This document shows positions 1-11,419 of a stretch of 64,000 nucleotides of DNA, in pieces. The position numbers and the translations under genes are program-made. Every line of letters begins with the position of its first letter. The first letter of the stretch is position 1. This DNA is from Tetrahymena elliotti 4EA (Eukaryota > Ciliophora > Oligohymenophorea > Hymenostomatida > Tetrahymenidae), in the NCBI GenBank assembly GCA_000231825.2, contig JH720297.1, positions 1,233,543 through 1,297,542 on the forward strand, given 5' to 3'. Below the pieces are notes generated by a model that was not told the DNA's origin, searched no databases, and saw nothing but the letters and a program-made list of their open reading frames with translations.

Positions 1-1299
1 AAGTACATAATACAAGAATTAATACTCCTCGTTCTGAAGCAGAAATATTCAGATAAAGAAGAATTGATTTAGATGATTTCAACTTAACAAAGGATTTAAC
101 TGAATCAATAGATTCAAGCATACTTAACAAGCAGCAAAATAGTTCAAGACTAGAATACATATTAGAAAGAGGTTATTCAAGTACTGATAAAGAGCAAAGT
201 AAATATTAATTAAATTTCTAATTTAATAATTAAGTAAACAAAATTTACTCAGATATTTAACACCTTGATTGTTTGGATTTAATTAATTAAAACTTTATTT
301 ATTTATTTATTGAAAGTCTTTCATAAATAATGAATAGATTAGCCTGAAAAAAAAGATGAATTTTAAGTTAACTTAAAAAGGCTGAATGAACTTTTGGTGG
401 TAGACGAAGAAGAAATAAGTAGAATTTTTGTTTAATCAAAAAACAACTATTTATTTTTTTATAAATTTTCTGAAAGTTTAACAAAATGAAGAAGATCAAA
501 AAAAGCAACAGCAAAAATAAACAGAAGAATTTGGAGATAATATTTTCAAACTTAGCAAAATATTGGAACACTAAAACGACATTATTGAAAAAATATGTAC
601 ATCTCTTTTGAAATTTTGAAAGAAGTCAATTTATTTTAAATAAAGCAGCAAGTCAAAGACCCTCTCAGGAGAAAATATAGAGTTTATTAGATCTTGATAA
701 TCAATAAAAAGTTAATGATAGCATTGATAAAGTTACTAGCTTTAATGAATCACTTAAAAGAAGTAGTATATTATATGATTTATCACAAATAAATTATTTA
801 TTATTTTAATTAAATAGGAAAATAAAAAAGACTTAAAGGGTCAAATGGAGGTCTTTAGTATGAAAAATAAAATCATTTTCCTTAATAAATATCAAAAATA
901 GAAGAAATCCTCAATGAAGAAGGAACTACTATGCAAATCTAAGAACATAGTAAATAATTTTATAATAAAATACTAATTAATTATCACATAAAATTAGTCA
1001 AGTAGATGAAAGAAAAAAGGGTTTTCCCTTCAAGAATCTCAGCGATTGAAGATATTTTGTAGAACTAAAAAACATTCAACATAACTACTGATGAAGATCA
1101 TATAGAAAAACAGGGTTAAAATTAAAATTAAGATAAAGGGTATTAAGGTGTTTTAACTAGATTAGATTCACTCTTAGAAAAAAATAATGGATATTACAAT
1201 AATAATCATGATTGTAAACAATTTATTTCATTCAATTCTTTCAAAAAATAAAAGAGTTTGATTCATTTTTAAGTTTTTTTCTAAAAATAATTTTTTTGA
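1..1299 (+). CDS. Upstream exons, unrecognised; N-terminal region of the P4-like gene or end of another gene
   Basis: Several coding-looking blocks run on the plus strand. They are rich in Ser, Glu, Gln and Asn (for example around 3-200, 480-590, 650-790 and 830-1270) and are separated by AT-rich stretches with plausible GT...AG ends, such as 592-646. I recognise no domain. The last block reaches a TGA at 1297-1299. Another open frame starts within about 100 bases and runs into the P4-ATPase-like region. The blocks may therefore be a long cytosolic N-terminal extension of the next gene, or the 3' end of a separate gene that begins left of the window. Exon joins here were not resolved. The start is outside the window or not identifiable. 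Confidence 0.4.
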
Positions 1300-1329
1300 G
1301 TTTTAAGTTGACCTTATCTTTTAATAAGT

Positions 1330-4300
1330 TGTTTACTGTGAATTCTAAATTAATCAGCATCTTTCTGAATTAAGTTATTTTCATCCAATAAATTTTTTAA
1401 AACACAAATAAAAAAATGAATATTAGAATAACAATCTTGATTCTAGAAATTTAAGAAATAAGTGTGGTGACTATCTAAGATATTAACCAAACCAGAGAAA
1501 TTTAAGGAAAATCCCATATCTTATATTTTGTTTTATAAATAGAATCAATAAGTCAAGATTAGGTCTTGAATACATCTTTAGCTTTGGATGTAAATTAATC
1601 GAGAGTAAAAAATAAATTTATAAGAATACAAGAGAAGGAAGCTTCTTAATTTTGCATAACTAAAATTGATTTGGAGGCTACATAGAATAATGCAAGTGTT
1701 ATTTAATTAGATGAATAATATGATCTTCACAAATAAAATTCTTCAAATGCTAAGAATTATTATGAATAAATAAATAAATTACAAGTAGCTGAACCGCCAG
1801 AGCTTGAAAAAAATATTAATTCTAAAAAATCTTTTTACCACATATTTTTTATGGACTCTGAACAAAATACAAAATTGTTTAGAGATGGATTTAGTTTTAA
1901 ATCCTTTTTACCTTTAACTTCAATTCAATTTCGTCCTCCTATAACAAATGAAAATATTTAAATTGGGAAAAGTAAGAAATCAAATTAAAAAAGCAACAGT
2001 ATGAGCCCTCAATCATCAATTGGACAATTCATTTTTTATCTGCTTTTAAAAATTATATACAAATACATGAACATCATATTGCTTTTTGGATACCTAATTA
2101 TGATTTTACTTAATGATTCTCATAGCTAAATAGGAACATAGGTTTTAACAATTCTTTTATATTTCCTTGTTTAGCTTTTTCTAGAATATTTTGTTAAGCA
2201 AAGAATAAACTTTTAATTATAAATTGATGAATAAGAATGCTTTAAATTTAACTATAAATCAAATGAATTTATCAAAGTTAAAAGAGGAAGTCTCTGCTAA
2301 GGAGATATTGTTAAAGTTTATAAAAATAACAGGTTTCCAGCTGATTTATTAACAATTTGTACTCATTCATCTAGAAATACTTACATTGTTTAAGATTTTC
2401 AATAAGTAAAATAATTTAGTTTTATTTTATTTAAACGTTTTTATTTTTAACAAAAAAGAGTAAAACTAAAATAGTTCCTTATGAATTTAAGGCTAATCTT
2501 GAAAGTTGTGATTCTATTAATTTCTAGTCTTTTCAAGGTTAGATTAAAGATATGCCAAGTACTCTTTATACTGGGTAATCAAAATCATGGAAAGCAGTAG
2601 TCAAGATAGATAATCTAAACCTTTTTTATGTTTCAGAAGACCATATTGTCTCTAGGAATTCCATATTAAAAAGTGAGGAGTTTGTATATGGAATTGTTGT
2701 ACTCACTGGAATCTATTCTACAAACAATGGAATAACATATGAAAAAGAGATGTTTAATTCTCCATTTTTTAGATATTATGATATAATTATCTAAATAATT
2801 AAGTTCATACTTTTGTTAGTAGTTATTTTATTTAGACTGGGATTGTTCGAAGTTGCTTTAGGAACTGCATACACAACCTACTTCTTTGAGAAATATATGC
2901 TTAAAATTTTGGTAAATTATATTTTAGTTTTTGTATTAAGACTTAAAGTTATTCATTTTAAGGGTATCATACTTGCATTCTTTCCTTTGAGCTTGTTTGT
3001 TGCACTATCTATAGCAGATTTGATTCAAAAAAAACTTATTCAGAAATGTGAAATAATAAAAATTAGTGAAAAAAATAATAGCAATTCTAATAAGATTCCT
3101 GATGATAATTCATCTAATTAATCTTCTTATTAGGAAAAATAGTAAAGGGATAATGAATACATAATTTAATAAATTGATAAAAATTCAATTTAAAAGAAAA
3201 AATAAGGAATATAAATTCTGGATGCTTAAAAAATTGAACATCTTGGAGATATTCAAGTCACTGTTTCAGAACTTGATGGAATTTTAGTAAAATCAATAGA
3301 TTGTTCAGCAATCGCTTTTGAAAATATAGTCATTCAAGCAGAAAATATCAGAGTAAAAAATAAATTTATTATTATTTGTTCATAAAATATTTTTAATAAA
3401 TAATAAAATTATAGGAAATTATAAAAAACTCTGAGGAAGAAGAAAATGACAAACTGAAGTAAAAACTAGTTGATATTTTGTAAGTGGGAATATTGTCTTG
3501 CAATTAGATTTAGAGAAATAAATTAGACTAGGCCTTTGTTAGAGCTTTTGAGAGTAATTATTTAAATTTTGAAGATCAGCCTGAAGACATGGGTTCTATT
3601 AAAAGTACTGTAATAGGAAAAGAATCAAGTTTTAAATAATATAAACTTCTCTTTTAACATTATCTTAATGATATATAAGTTAACATTTTTGAGTCTTCAA
3701 ATGGATCTTATAGAATATTTGTGAGAGGATTGGCTACTAGTATTATTGATAAATTAATGCACTGTGATGAATTGACTTATATTTAAAATTTGATTTAGTC
3801 TCCTTAATTTTCTTAACTTTAATGCTTTATTGTGGCTAGTAGATCTATAGATCAACATGAATTGGTCTAAATCAATTCAGCATTTTCAGCTAATTTGGAT
3901 GAAGTGGATGAAATATTATCTAAATTTACTAAGAGTTTGACATTTAAATTCATGATAGCTTTTGATTATTAATTTGAAGAAAGTCTAAAATATTTATAAA
4001 AATCAGGAATCAGAAATTGGTACTTAACTTCTCAACCCAAGATTAATAGTAAATTCTTTGATTCAGATATACCAACTTATTAGCTTTTTTCTTCAACCAA
4101 AGAAGAATTGGTTCAAAATATTAACAAGACTTTTGATGATTTAGTAAATTTTTTAATTTAAATTTTCAAATTAAAATTAAAAAACTAAGTTATTTAAAAA
4201 ATGAATAAATTTTACAATAGTTTATTAATTTTGATTTTATATTTATTATTATTAATAGGGGGGGGATTTAAATTTTAAAAAAATTTATATTTAAGGAAAT

Positions 4301-5949
4301 ATTTGCTTAATAAATTTTTAGTTTTTTAAGTTTTAGAAGAAAATTAATGAATTTTTATCTCAAAATAAATAAATAAATATTTTACTAAAATAAAATTAAA
4401 TAACTTAGTTTTTTAAATTTTAGAATGTATTTATATAAATCTATTGAAGCAAATTTAAATTTAAAAAATAAGAGATTAAAAAAGCTAGAAGATCCTATTC
4501 TGAGATAAATAGTTAATTACAGTATTCCTTTTAATATAGAAACTGACAGCTAATCTTTTAATATTCTTTTTAGTTCACTTGATTTGACTAATAAATTACA
4601 ATAAAAATAAACCTAAAAAGTATTGATAAAATTTTATACTTTGATGCTGTATGCAAAAAGAACTTTTGTTTGGAATATGTCATAATTTGATAAAAGTTAG
4701 TTTTTGTTGATGGTAAAAAATGTAATAAGTGTTTAGGTTAATTTTATGACAATAGGATATTATGATTAAGATATTTCTATTATGGGACCTAGTTATGTTA
4801 GTGTTTATTTGAATAATTATTAATTAGAAAATAATTTCTATCCAGATATTATTAATTATTCAGATTTTATTATTGAGGACATCAAAGATCTTGAATTGCT
4901 TGTGTTGTGTTATGGTAGATAACATTTAAATAAAACAGCTTTTATTGCTAGGTAAATAATAGAAAGAAATCTCATATATGTATTTATAGAAATTATCTAT
5001 CGTTTCTATGCTGGATTTGCAACATAAAGCTTTTTTTGTTACAAATACTACTTGCTTTTAGAAATATTTTTTAGTTTTGGTAATTCAATATATGTCATGC
5101 TAAACTTTGATTTATCAATACAAGAACAACATAGATATCCTATTTGTTACTTATAAAGTTAATTTGCAGAATATTCTTCATTTAAAGAAATTATGAAGTC
5201 TTTTTTGAGATCTTTATATTAAGCTATTTCTATCATTTTTATTATTACACAAGTAATTCAAAAATAGATTCATTTTAAATCTGTTATATTTATTTTGATT
5301 TTAATTAGATTATGAAGGAACCAATTGACTCTTCAGGAAAAATTTATAGCCATTAGTTAATATCTTTGACAGCATTTATAAGCTTTTATAACTATTAAAA
5401 GATCAAAACTTTGATTCACTCTGCATAATTATCTTATTCTTTGTAAATTTATTTCTTTTTTATTAAAAAAATGATTAATATTTATTAGTCTTTTGAATTT
5501 TTAGTTATAAAAATTACTATTATTTTTTATTTTTAAAAATAAGAATTCTGCTTGCTGTTGATTACTTGATATTCATTGGATTTTTATTTGCCTTTTCTTC
5601 ATAATATATTTCTGATAGTTTAGGAACTAATACTGTAGGTGAAATGCATAATTTCGGATAATCATTTATTGCTATTTCTCTTTCAATAAATGTCCCTATA
5701 ATTTGCTCTATTCCAGATATAATTTCAGTAGCATACTAGGCAATATTATCTAACTCTCCTATTTCTTAACTAGCACTTAATAAAATATAAAAATAAATAA
5801 AGAATAAAGAGTAAAAGAAGAAAGCAAAAATAGCTATAGAACCCACAAATATTCAAAAACTTAGATATAAAAATATAGACAAAAATAAAAAAATTGTATT
5901 TGTCTCAAATAAAAAATAGCCAGAAGATATTATTTCAAAAAAAAAATGA
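1330..5949 (+). CDS. P4-ATPase (phospholipid flippase)-like protein with degenerate catalytic motifs
   Basis: The order and spacing of conserved P4-ATPase segments are clear: the approach to the actuator domain (FPADLLTICTHSS, about 2340), the segment before M3 ending FVYGIVVLTG, M3-M4 with PLSLFVAL (about 2990), and the C-terminal core GFATQSFF with six further hydrophobic segments (about 5000-5800). The catalytic signatures are altered. DGET reads QQSKT across the intron near 2407-2460. DKTGT reads ELDGI (3267-3281). GDGANDV reads GYYDQDI (about 4755-4775). Such a protein could not form the phospho-Asp intermediate, so I infer a pseudo-flippase, perhaps a regulator or partner of active P4-ATPases, or a gene in decay. 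Clear introns lie near 2407-2460, 5254-5309 and 5443-5503. The join around 4144-4425 is unresolved. The TGA stop is at 5947-5949. A start at ATG 1416 is possible but uncertain. Confidence 0.75.
4144..4424 (+). repeat. Intron-like insertion with inverted-repeat ends and a G run
   Basis: This non-coding stretch interrupts the P4-like gene. It holds a perfect 18-base inverted repeat: 4179-4196 pairs with 4397-4414, core AACTAAGTTATTTA. The match continues imperfectly outward to about 26 bases. A run of nine G lies inside (about 4258-4266), which is striking in this base composition. It begins with GTAAAT and ends in TTTTAG, so it may be an intron. The simple GT/AG join does not keep the frame of the next block, so a MITE-like insertion with an unresolved splice is an alternative. 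Confidence 0.5.
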
Positions 5950-7114
5950 AGAAATTTCTTTTAATTCATTTCAACGAAATTTATTCAAATCACACAAATA
6001 TTCATATTCATATGTATATAAATCTCATCGTTATTTTCTTTCCGCAAACATTTTGTAAATTTCACTTAAAAATAATATGTTTATTTGAGAAACTAAAAAC
6101 TTAATTTTATTTTTATTGATAGAGTTTAAAATTTTTTTAATTAAAAATCACTTAAATACTTCGATAGCTTTTGATGTTTATTGCTTCATGTTTATTTTAT
6201 GATTCATTATTATTATCATAAAAAATAAAAAATTGATTTGATTTTTTTTTTGAAATAAAATTATAAACTACATTAAGTATTTTATTTTTAAATCAAAAAG
6301 TTTGCTTAAGTGATTGAAAAAAATATTTTTGAATCTTTCATAGAATCTACTTTTATTTAATTTCAGATAGTGGTTTAAGTTTAATGTTTTTGTTATTTCT
6401 ATCATATGTTGCCTTTTAGAAATAAAAAATGATAGGATTTAGAAATACTCATTTCTCTTAACAAAAAAATAGTCAAAAGTTTAAGAATTTTTTCTAAAAA
6501 TTGAATTAAAATGTATTTTAGTTGAAATGAAAACATACAAAATATTAACTTTATTTTAGATTCTTTCTATTTTCAAATAAAAATAGAGGCTTAGTTTTAG
6601 TAGAAGATGAATTATATTTAACTAAAAAGAGATAATTAAAGCAAGTCATTACTTTTATAAATCAATTTAATTCACTAAAATAATTTGTTCTTTTTAATTT
6701 TTAATAAAAGTTGGTACTTTTTCAAGTGAATCAAGAGAAAGTTTATCAAAATAATGATCTATATTATGTACATCTTATTTGCTGTAAAACTAAAGAGTTT
6801 TAACTATTTTTAGAATAAAGTTTTTAATTACAAAACTTCAATAATAGAATAAAGTTTTTAATTACAAAACTTCAATAAATAAATATATAAATTAAATGAA
6901 AATTTATCTATTGACAGAGTACATTAATTTGAAAGAAAGATTATTTTGGTTATTTGGTTTGTTTGTATGTTTAACAATGATTTACGAATTATAATTTAAC
7001 AAACAAATAAACAAACAGACATAAATAAATAAGACATCAAACAATTAGGTTGATTTTTTTACATTTAATTAATTAGCAAATAAATAAAGTAGAAATAGCT
7101 TTTACTGATTTAGA
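5950..7114. other. Intergenic, AT-rich; includes a 34-base tandem duplication
   Basis: I see no supportable gene. The only structure is a near-perfect two-copy tandem duplication with a period of 34 bases at 6811-6878 (unit begins TAGAATAAAG, contains ATTACAAAAC). It lies upstream of the K+ channel gene. Confidence 0.6.
6811..6878. repeat. Two-copy tandem duplication, period 34
   Basis: The 34-base unit starting at 6811 recurs at 6845 with no visible change, so the duplication looks recent. No coding frame runs through it. Confidence 0.85.
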
Positions 7115-10100
7115 ATGATTACAACTAAAGAAGAAGATGATGATGGCTAATTAAGTCAATAAGATATAATAAATAAAATTTTTAGAGTATAAGACAGTGG
7201 ATAATGCTAATAGCTAGAGGGTGAGCAGGATAACTATCCATCTTGTTTAGTAGATAACTCATAAATAGTGTATCAACATAATAAATAGTTAGATAGTGAT
7301 AGTGCTAATTCTTTTTAAATTCATTCTAGAAGTGTAAAGAAGAATTCGTCAAATATTTAAGATTTATAAATTTGTTTTGAAGATACACTAAATCATGAAA
7401 TCCAAATACCCATGAGCTAAAAAACCTTCGAAACTCCATAACGCTAAAAGAAAATAAATACAAGCCAATACATAAAATATGGAAATGATTAATAAACATA
7501 ATTCGTAACAGGATACAAAGATGATTAGAGTTATTTTGATCAATAATATCAAACAAATAATTTTGATAAATAAAATTTAAATGCTGAAGATAGCCGTGCT
7601 GAGAAATACACGATTCCTGTCATATGGAGAAAGAAATTCTTTAAGATGTTGTATTTAACTAATCATTTAAGATTCAAAGTGAAGAAAGTTCTACTATTTT
7701 TTAGACCTTATAATTTAACAGAGAATCAGCTTTAAGCAATATGTGATAAATCTGCTTAAACATTTAAAGAAGTTAAGAGCTAGCAACAACATAATATGAT
7801 GAAATATTAACCTGTAAAGCGTTCTAAGCTTCAAAAAAAACTTAGAAACTACTACTTACAAATAAAGAAGAAAATAAAATGCATTATTGTTCCTATTGAT
7901 TTAATGATCAATAGATTTTAAAATCTTATAATAAACCTTGATAGAATCATTCCTTTGATAAATCCTTTCAGTTTTTTTATGATGATATGGGATTTTATTA
8001 TTATTTTGCTTTCTATTTTCAATTTAATTTTTATCCCTTACTATATATGCTTTATTTTAGATCAAAAATAATACTATGTAACAGGTTTTTTACAGCAAAT
8101 CAGCTATATCCTTTATTTTTTCGATATCATTGTCAGTATGAATACAAGCAACTATGTTAAAGGTAATCTATTTATTGTACCATATTTGCAGAAATCATAT
8201 TTATGTAAAAATAGGTGAACTTGTTCAAGAAAGAAAGAATGTAATTAAAGGTTACTTTAAAAAATATTTATTTCAAGATGTTATTTGCTTACTTTGTCTA
8301 TTTTTTGATGAGCCACTTGAAGTTCCTTTATTGAAAATGCTTTTTTTATTCAAAATGGTAAAAGTAGGGGATTTAATTGAAAAAAATAGAGAATTTTTTC
8401 AAGTTGATGATAAATATTCTTCGTTAACTAACTTAATCTTATTAATGACTAAAATTATTTATTTGTGTCACCTATTTGCTTGCTTTTTTTATAGGATAGG
8501 TAGATACTCATAAAGTCAAGGAGAGTAATCTTGGCTAGACCAATTTAATGAACAAAATAGTGAAACTCTTTATATAAATGCTATTTATTATGCATCTGTA
8601 ACTATAACTACTGTTGGATATGGAGACATAACTCCTAAATCATACATTGAAAAAACATTCATAGTTGTAATGGCATTTATTTGCTGTGCAAATTTTGGTT
8701 ATGCAATGAATTAAATAGGGTTAATCATTTAGGAATTTAACGTGATTAAAGTTTAATACAGATAAAATATTGCTACAATCAATAAGTATATGAAAGAAAG
8801 AGAAGTCAACAAACTTCTATAGAGTAAAGTTAGAAAATATTTTGAGTATATCTACTCTGAGTCAGAAAATTTTCAAAGTCATAGTGACTAAGCACTACAA
8901 AAGCTATCATCAAATTTACAGCTTTAAATAAAAAAAGAAATCAACTTAAGAACTCTTTAAAATATACCATTTCTAAAGGAAATATTTTCAAGTGAGTGTC
9001 TTGAAAAAGTTGCTCTTAAAATTAATGAAAAATCATATGGAATAGGAGAAACAATAATAGATCAAAATGAAACCTAAAAACCTACTTTGTATTATATCAC
9101 AAAAGGAGAGGTTACTATTTATCTCAAAGACAAATAACAATCCTATAACAAACAATTTAAATAGCTGTCTCCATCTAATATTTTTGGCGAATATTAATTC
9201 TTTTCTCAAACTCTAGATAGTCATTTCACCTATATTTCTACAGGGTACACATTTCTTTTTATTAAATCTACTCTGTTTTTCTTTAAGCTTTTAGGCACCA
9301 TCATCTCTCCCCTCCCCTCCCCATAATTAAAATTATCTTATTATATTCCTACTCTTTTATTTTAAAATTTGTACTACCTAGATTGACCATTTTATTTGGA
9401 AAATGAATTCAATCAATTTTAGAATTAATCAAAATTAAATAAATTTTTTATCTTAAATTTAGATAATAAGTAACATAAAAAAACACCTTAAGTTTAATGT
9501 TTTTCAGTTTTTAAATAAGAATGGGTCTTTCTTCCAAAATAATTACTAAAAACATATTTCTTTTTCAATGAATTAACATTATTTAGAGTAAGTTTTTTAC
9601 ACTCTAAAACCAATAAAAATTTTAATTAATGAATATTTTATTGAATAGGATAACAACTTTACATACTTTGTTAATGGAAGATCTCATTTAAGTGTTAGAT
9701 GAGTTTCCAAATGAGAAAGAAAAGTTTAGTTTTATAAAAGATAGAATATAAATATATGGTAGTATATAAGATATTAAAATTTATTGTTACTCATGTAAAA
9801 GTAGTAGTCATTTGGTTGACAAATGCCCTTATCTTATGTATTAGCCTAATTTAAATAAAGTTATTTACTAGTTTTGCAAGTAGTAAATACAATTCTAAAA
9901 AAATTATAAAAGGAAATAAGCAAAAACATTTTAAACATTAACTTAATTAAATGATTTACAGAAATAAGCAGAGAGTTTATTAGAAAATTTACTTGATGAT
10001 GAAGATTCTTAAGTTAATTTAAGCTTTCTCTAGGGTTAAAATGAAGAGTATGGAGTGCAAAAAAGTAAGAATACTTCTGAATAAATAGACTCCAGTAATA

Positions 10101-10969
10101 ATATTGATTCAAAATAAAGATCACTAAATAATATATAAGAAAGCTCAAATCAAAATATGGTTTTGAAAATTCATGACTAAAGTCTTCACTAAGATAATTC
10201 TTAACGATTTCTGGAGTCAGAAAAAGAAATCACATCTATAGCAGATTTAAGAGATAATGGATTAAAAAGGAAATAATCAATGCATAAAAATGATGAGTAC
10301 ATTTCTTAACGCTCTTCTTTCAAGAGAAAAAGTAGTATAATTGGTAATTTAAATATGAATTTAGAATCTAAAGAAAATAAATAAGAAATGATGATAAAAA
10401 ATAGAAGATAGTCTAAATTAAGACATGAAGATATTTAATAGTTTTTAAATTAATAAAACAAAAATTTTGCTTAAGATAAAAGAAGAGAATCAATCTAAGC
10501 TTCCTAATTATAGAACAATATTATTAATAATGAGCTATAGTAATAAATCTAAAGCATATTTAATTAATTTTTAGGGGAATTTAAATAAATTTAGAATAGC
10601 TAAAGTAAAGAAGTTTAAAGGCAATCTGTAAGTGAACAATAATTTTTAAAATCTATTTAAGTTGATAATGATTTTAACTAGTATGTCTAAAAACATAGTT
10701 TAATCAATTAGTATAAATAGTAGTATATTGATAATATGGTTGATAAAAAGGCTCATACTAATCCTATTGTTAATTAGCAATCAAGCGAGATCCTTGATTT
10801 TGATAATCTTAAAATATATAAGTATTATTTTTTACACAATAATGTAGATAAAGTCTTACGTGAGTATTACTAAAAGTTTAGTAGAAATTTTTATCTTCAT
10901 AAAGAATAACACAAAAAGAAAAGAATTTTAAATAAAAAATTTACTAAATAAATTTAATTAAAAAAATGA
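7115..10969 (+). CDS. Cyclic-nucleotide-gated-type K+ channel with a CCHC knuckle after the cNMP domain
   Basis: Exons are 7115-8162, 8215-9244 and 9649-10969, in frame, giving 1132 aa. The N-terminal ~260 residues are polar and Q-rich. Six membrane segments follow, from FSFFMMIWDFIII onward. The intron join restores the channel motif NTSNYVKG|ELVQER. The S4 segment is weak, with only a few lysines (KMLFLFKMVKVGDLIEK). The pore carries TTVGYGD (about 8606-8630), the K+ selectivity filter. A C-linker and cyclic-nucleotide-binding domain follow (IFGEYQFFSQ). After it comes IYCYSCKSSSHLVDKCPYL (9773-9829), which fits the CX2CX4HX4C zinc-knuckle spacing. A long Q/N/S-rich tail ends at TGA 10967-10969. 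The family is greatly expanded in ciliates, where such channels act in ciliary and plasma membranes. Binding of cAMP or cGMP is inferred from homology only. Confidence 0.88.
9245..9648 (+). other. 404-base intron inside the cNMP-binding domain
   Basis: The intron starts GTACAC and ends TTGAATAG. Splicing joins YISTG to ITTLHTLLMEDL and so restores the final strand and helix of the cNMP-binding domain. It is about eight times longer than the other intron of this gene. It contains a C-rich tract (CCCCTCCCCTCCCC, about 9309-9323). Confidence 0.75.
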
Positions 10970-11419
10970 TAAAATTTTATTGTACAGTTTATTTTACTTG
11001 AATAGTTATAATCATCACTTTATTAATTCTAAAAGCGTTTTTTGTTAATTTAAACAATTGCTTTCTAAACTATAATTCAAAAAAAAAAAACACAAAAACT
11101 ATTTTTAAATTTTATTTTTTATTATTTTTTAAATTACCATATTCATTCTATTTTGACCGAGACTATAATTTAAGGTGAGAATTTTCAAAAATAATTATTA
11201 AAATTTATTTTTAGTATAATGAAAAATAGTTTTTTTTTAAGGAACAAAATATGATATCTTCAGGTCTTTTCAATAAAATAAGTAGTTAATTTACTTTAAA
11301 GTATAAAATTAAGATTTATTTCCATATATTTAGTTTTTATAAGATTAATAAAAATAAAAAACTTCATATATTAACATCAATTTAATTTTAAGAGAAAAGT
11401 GTTTTTATTAAATTATCTG
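10970..11419. other. Convergent intergenic region
   Basis: This AT-rich spacer lies between the 3' ends of the K+ channel and the E4 ligase. I see no gene or repeat. The 3' UTRs of both genes must lie here. Confidence 0.6.

Noticed and set aside
9300..9325. C-rich tract as telomeric or chromosome-end repeat
   Set aside because: It is CCCCT-type, only a few units long, and lies inside an intron. It is not the C4A2 repeat of ciliate telomeres.
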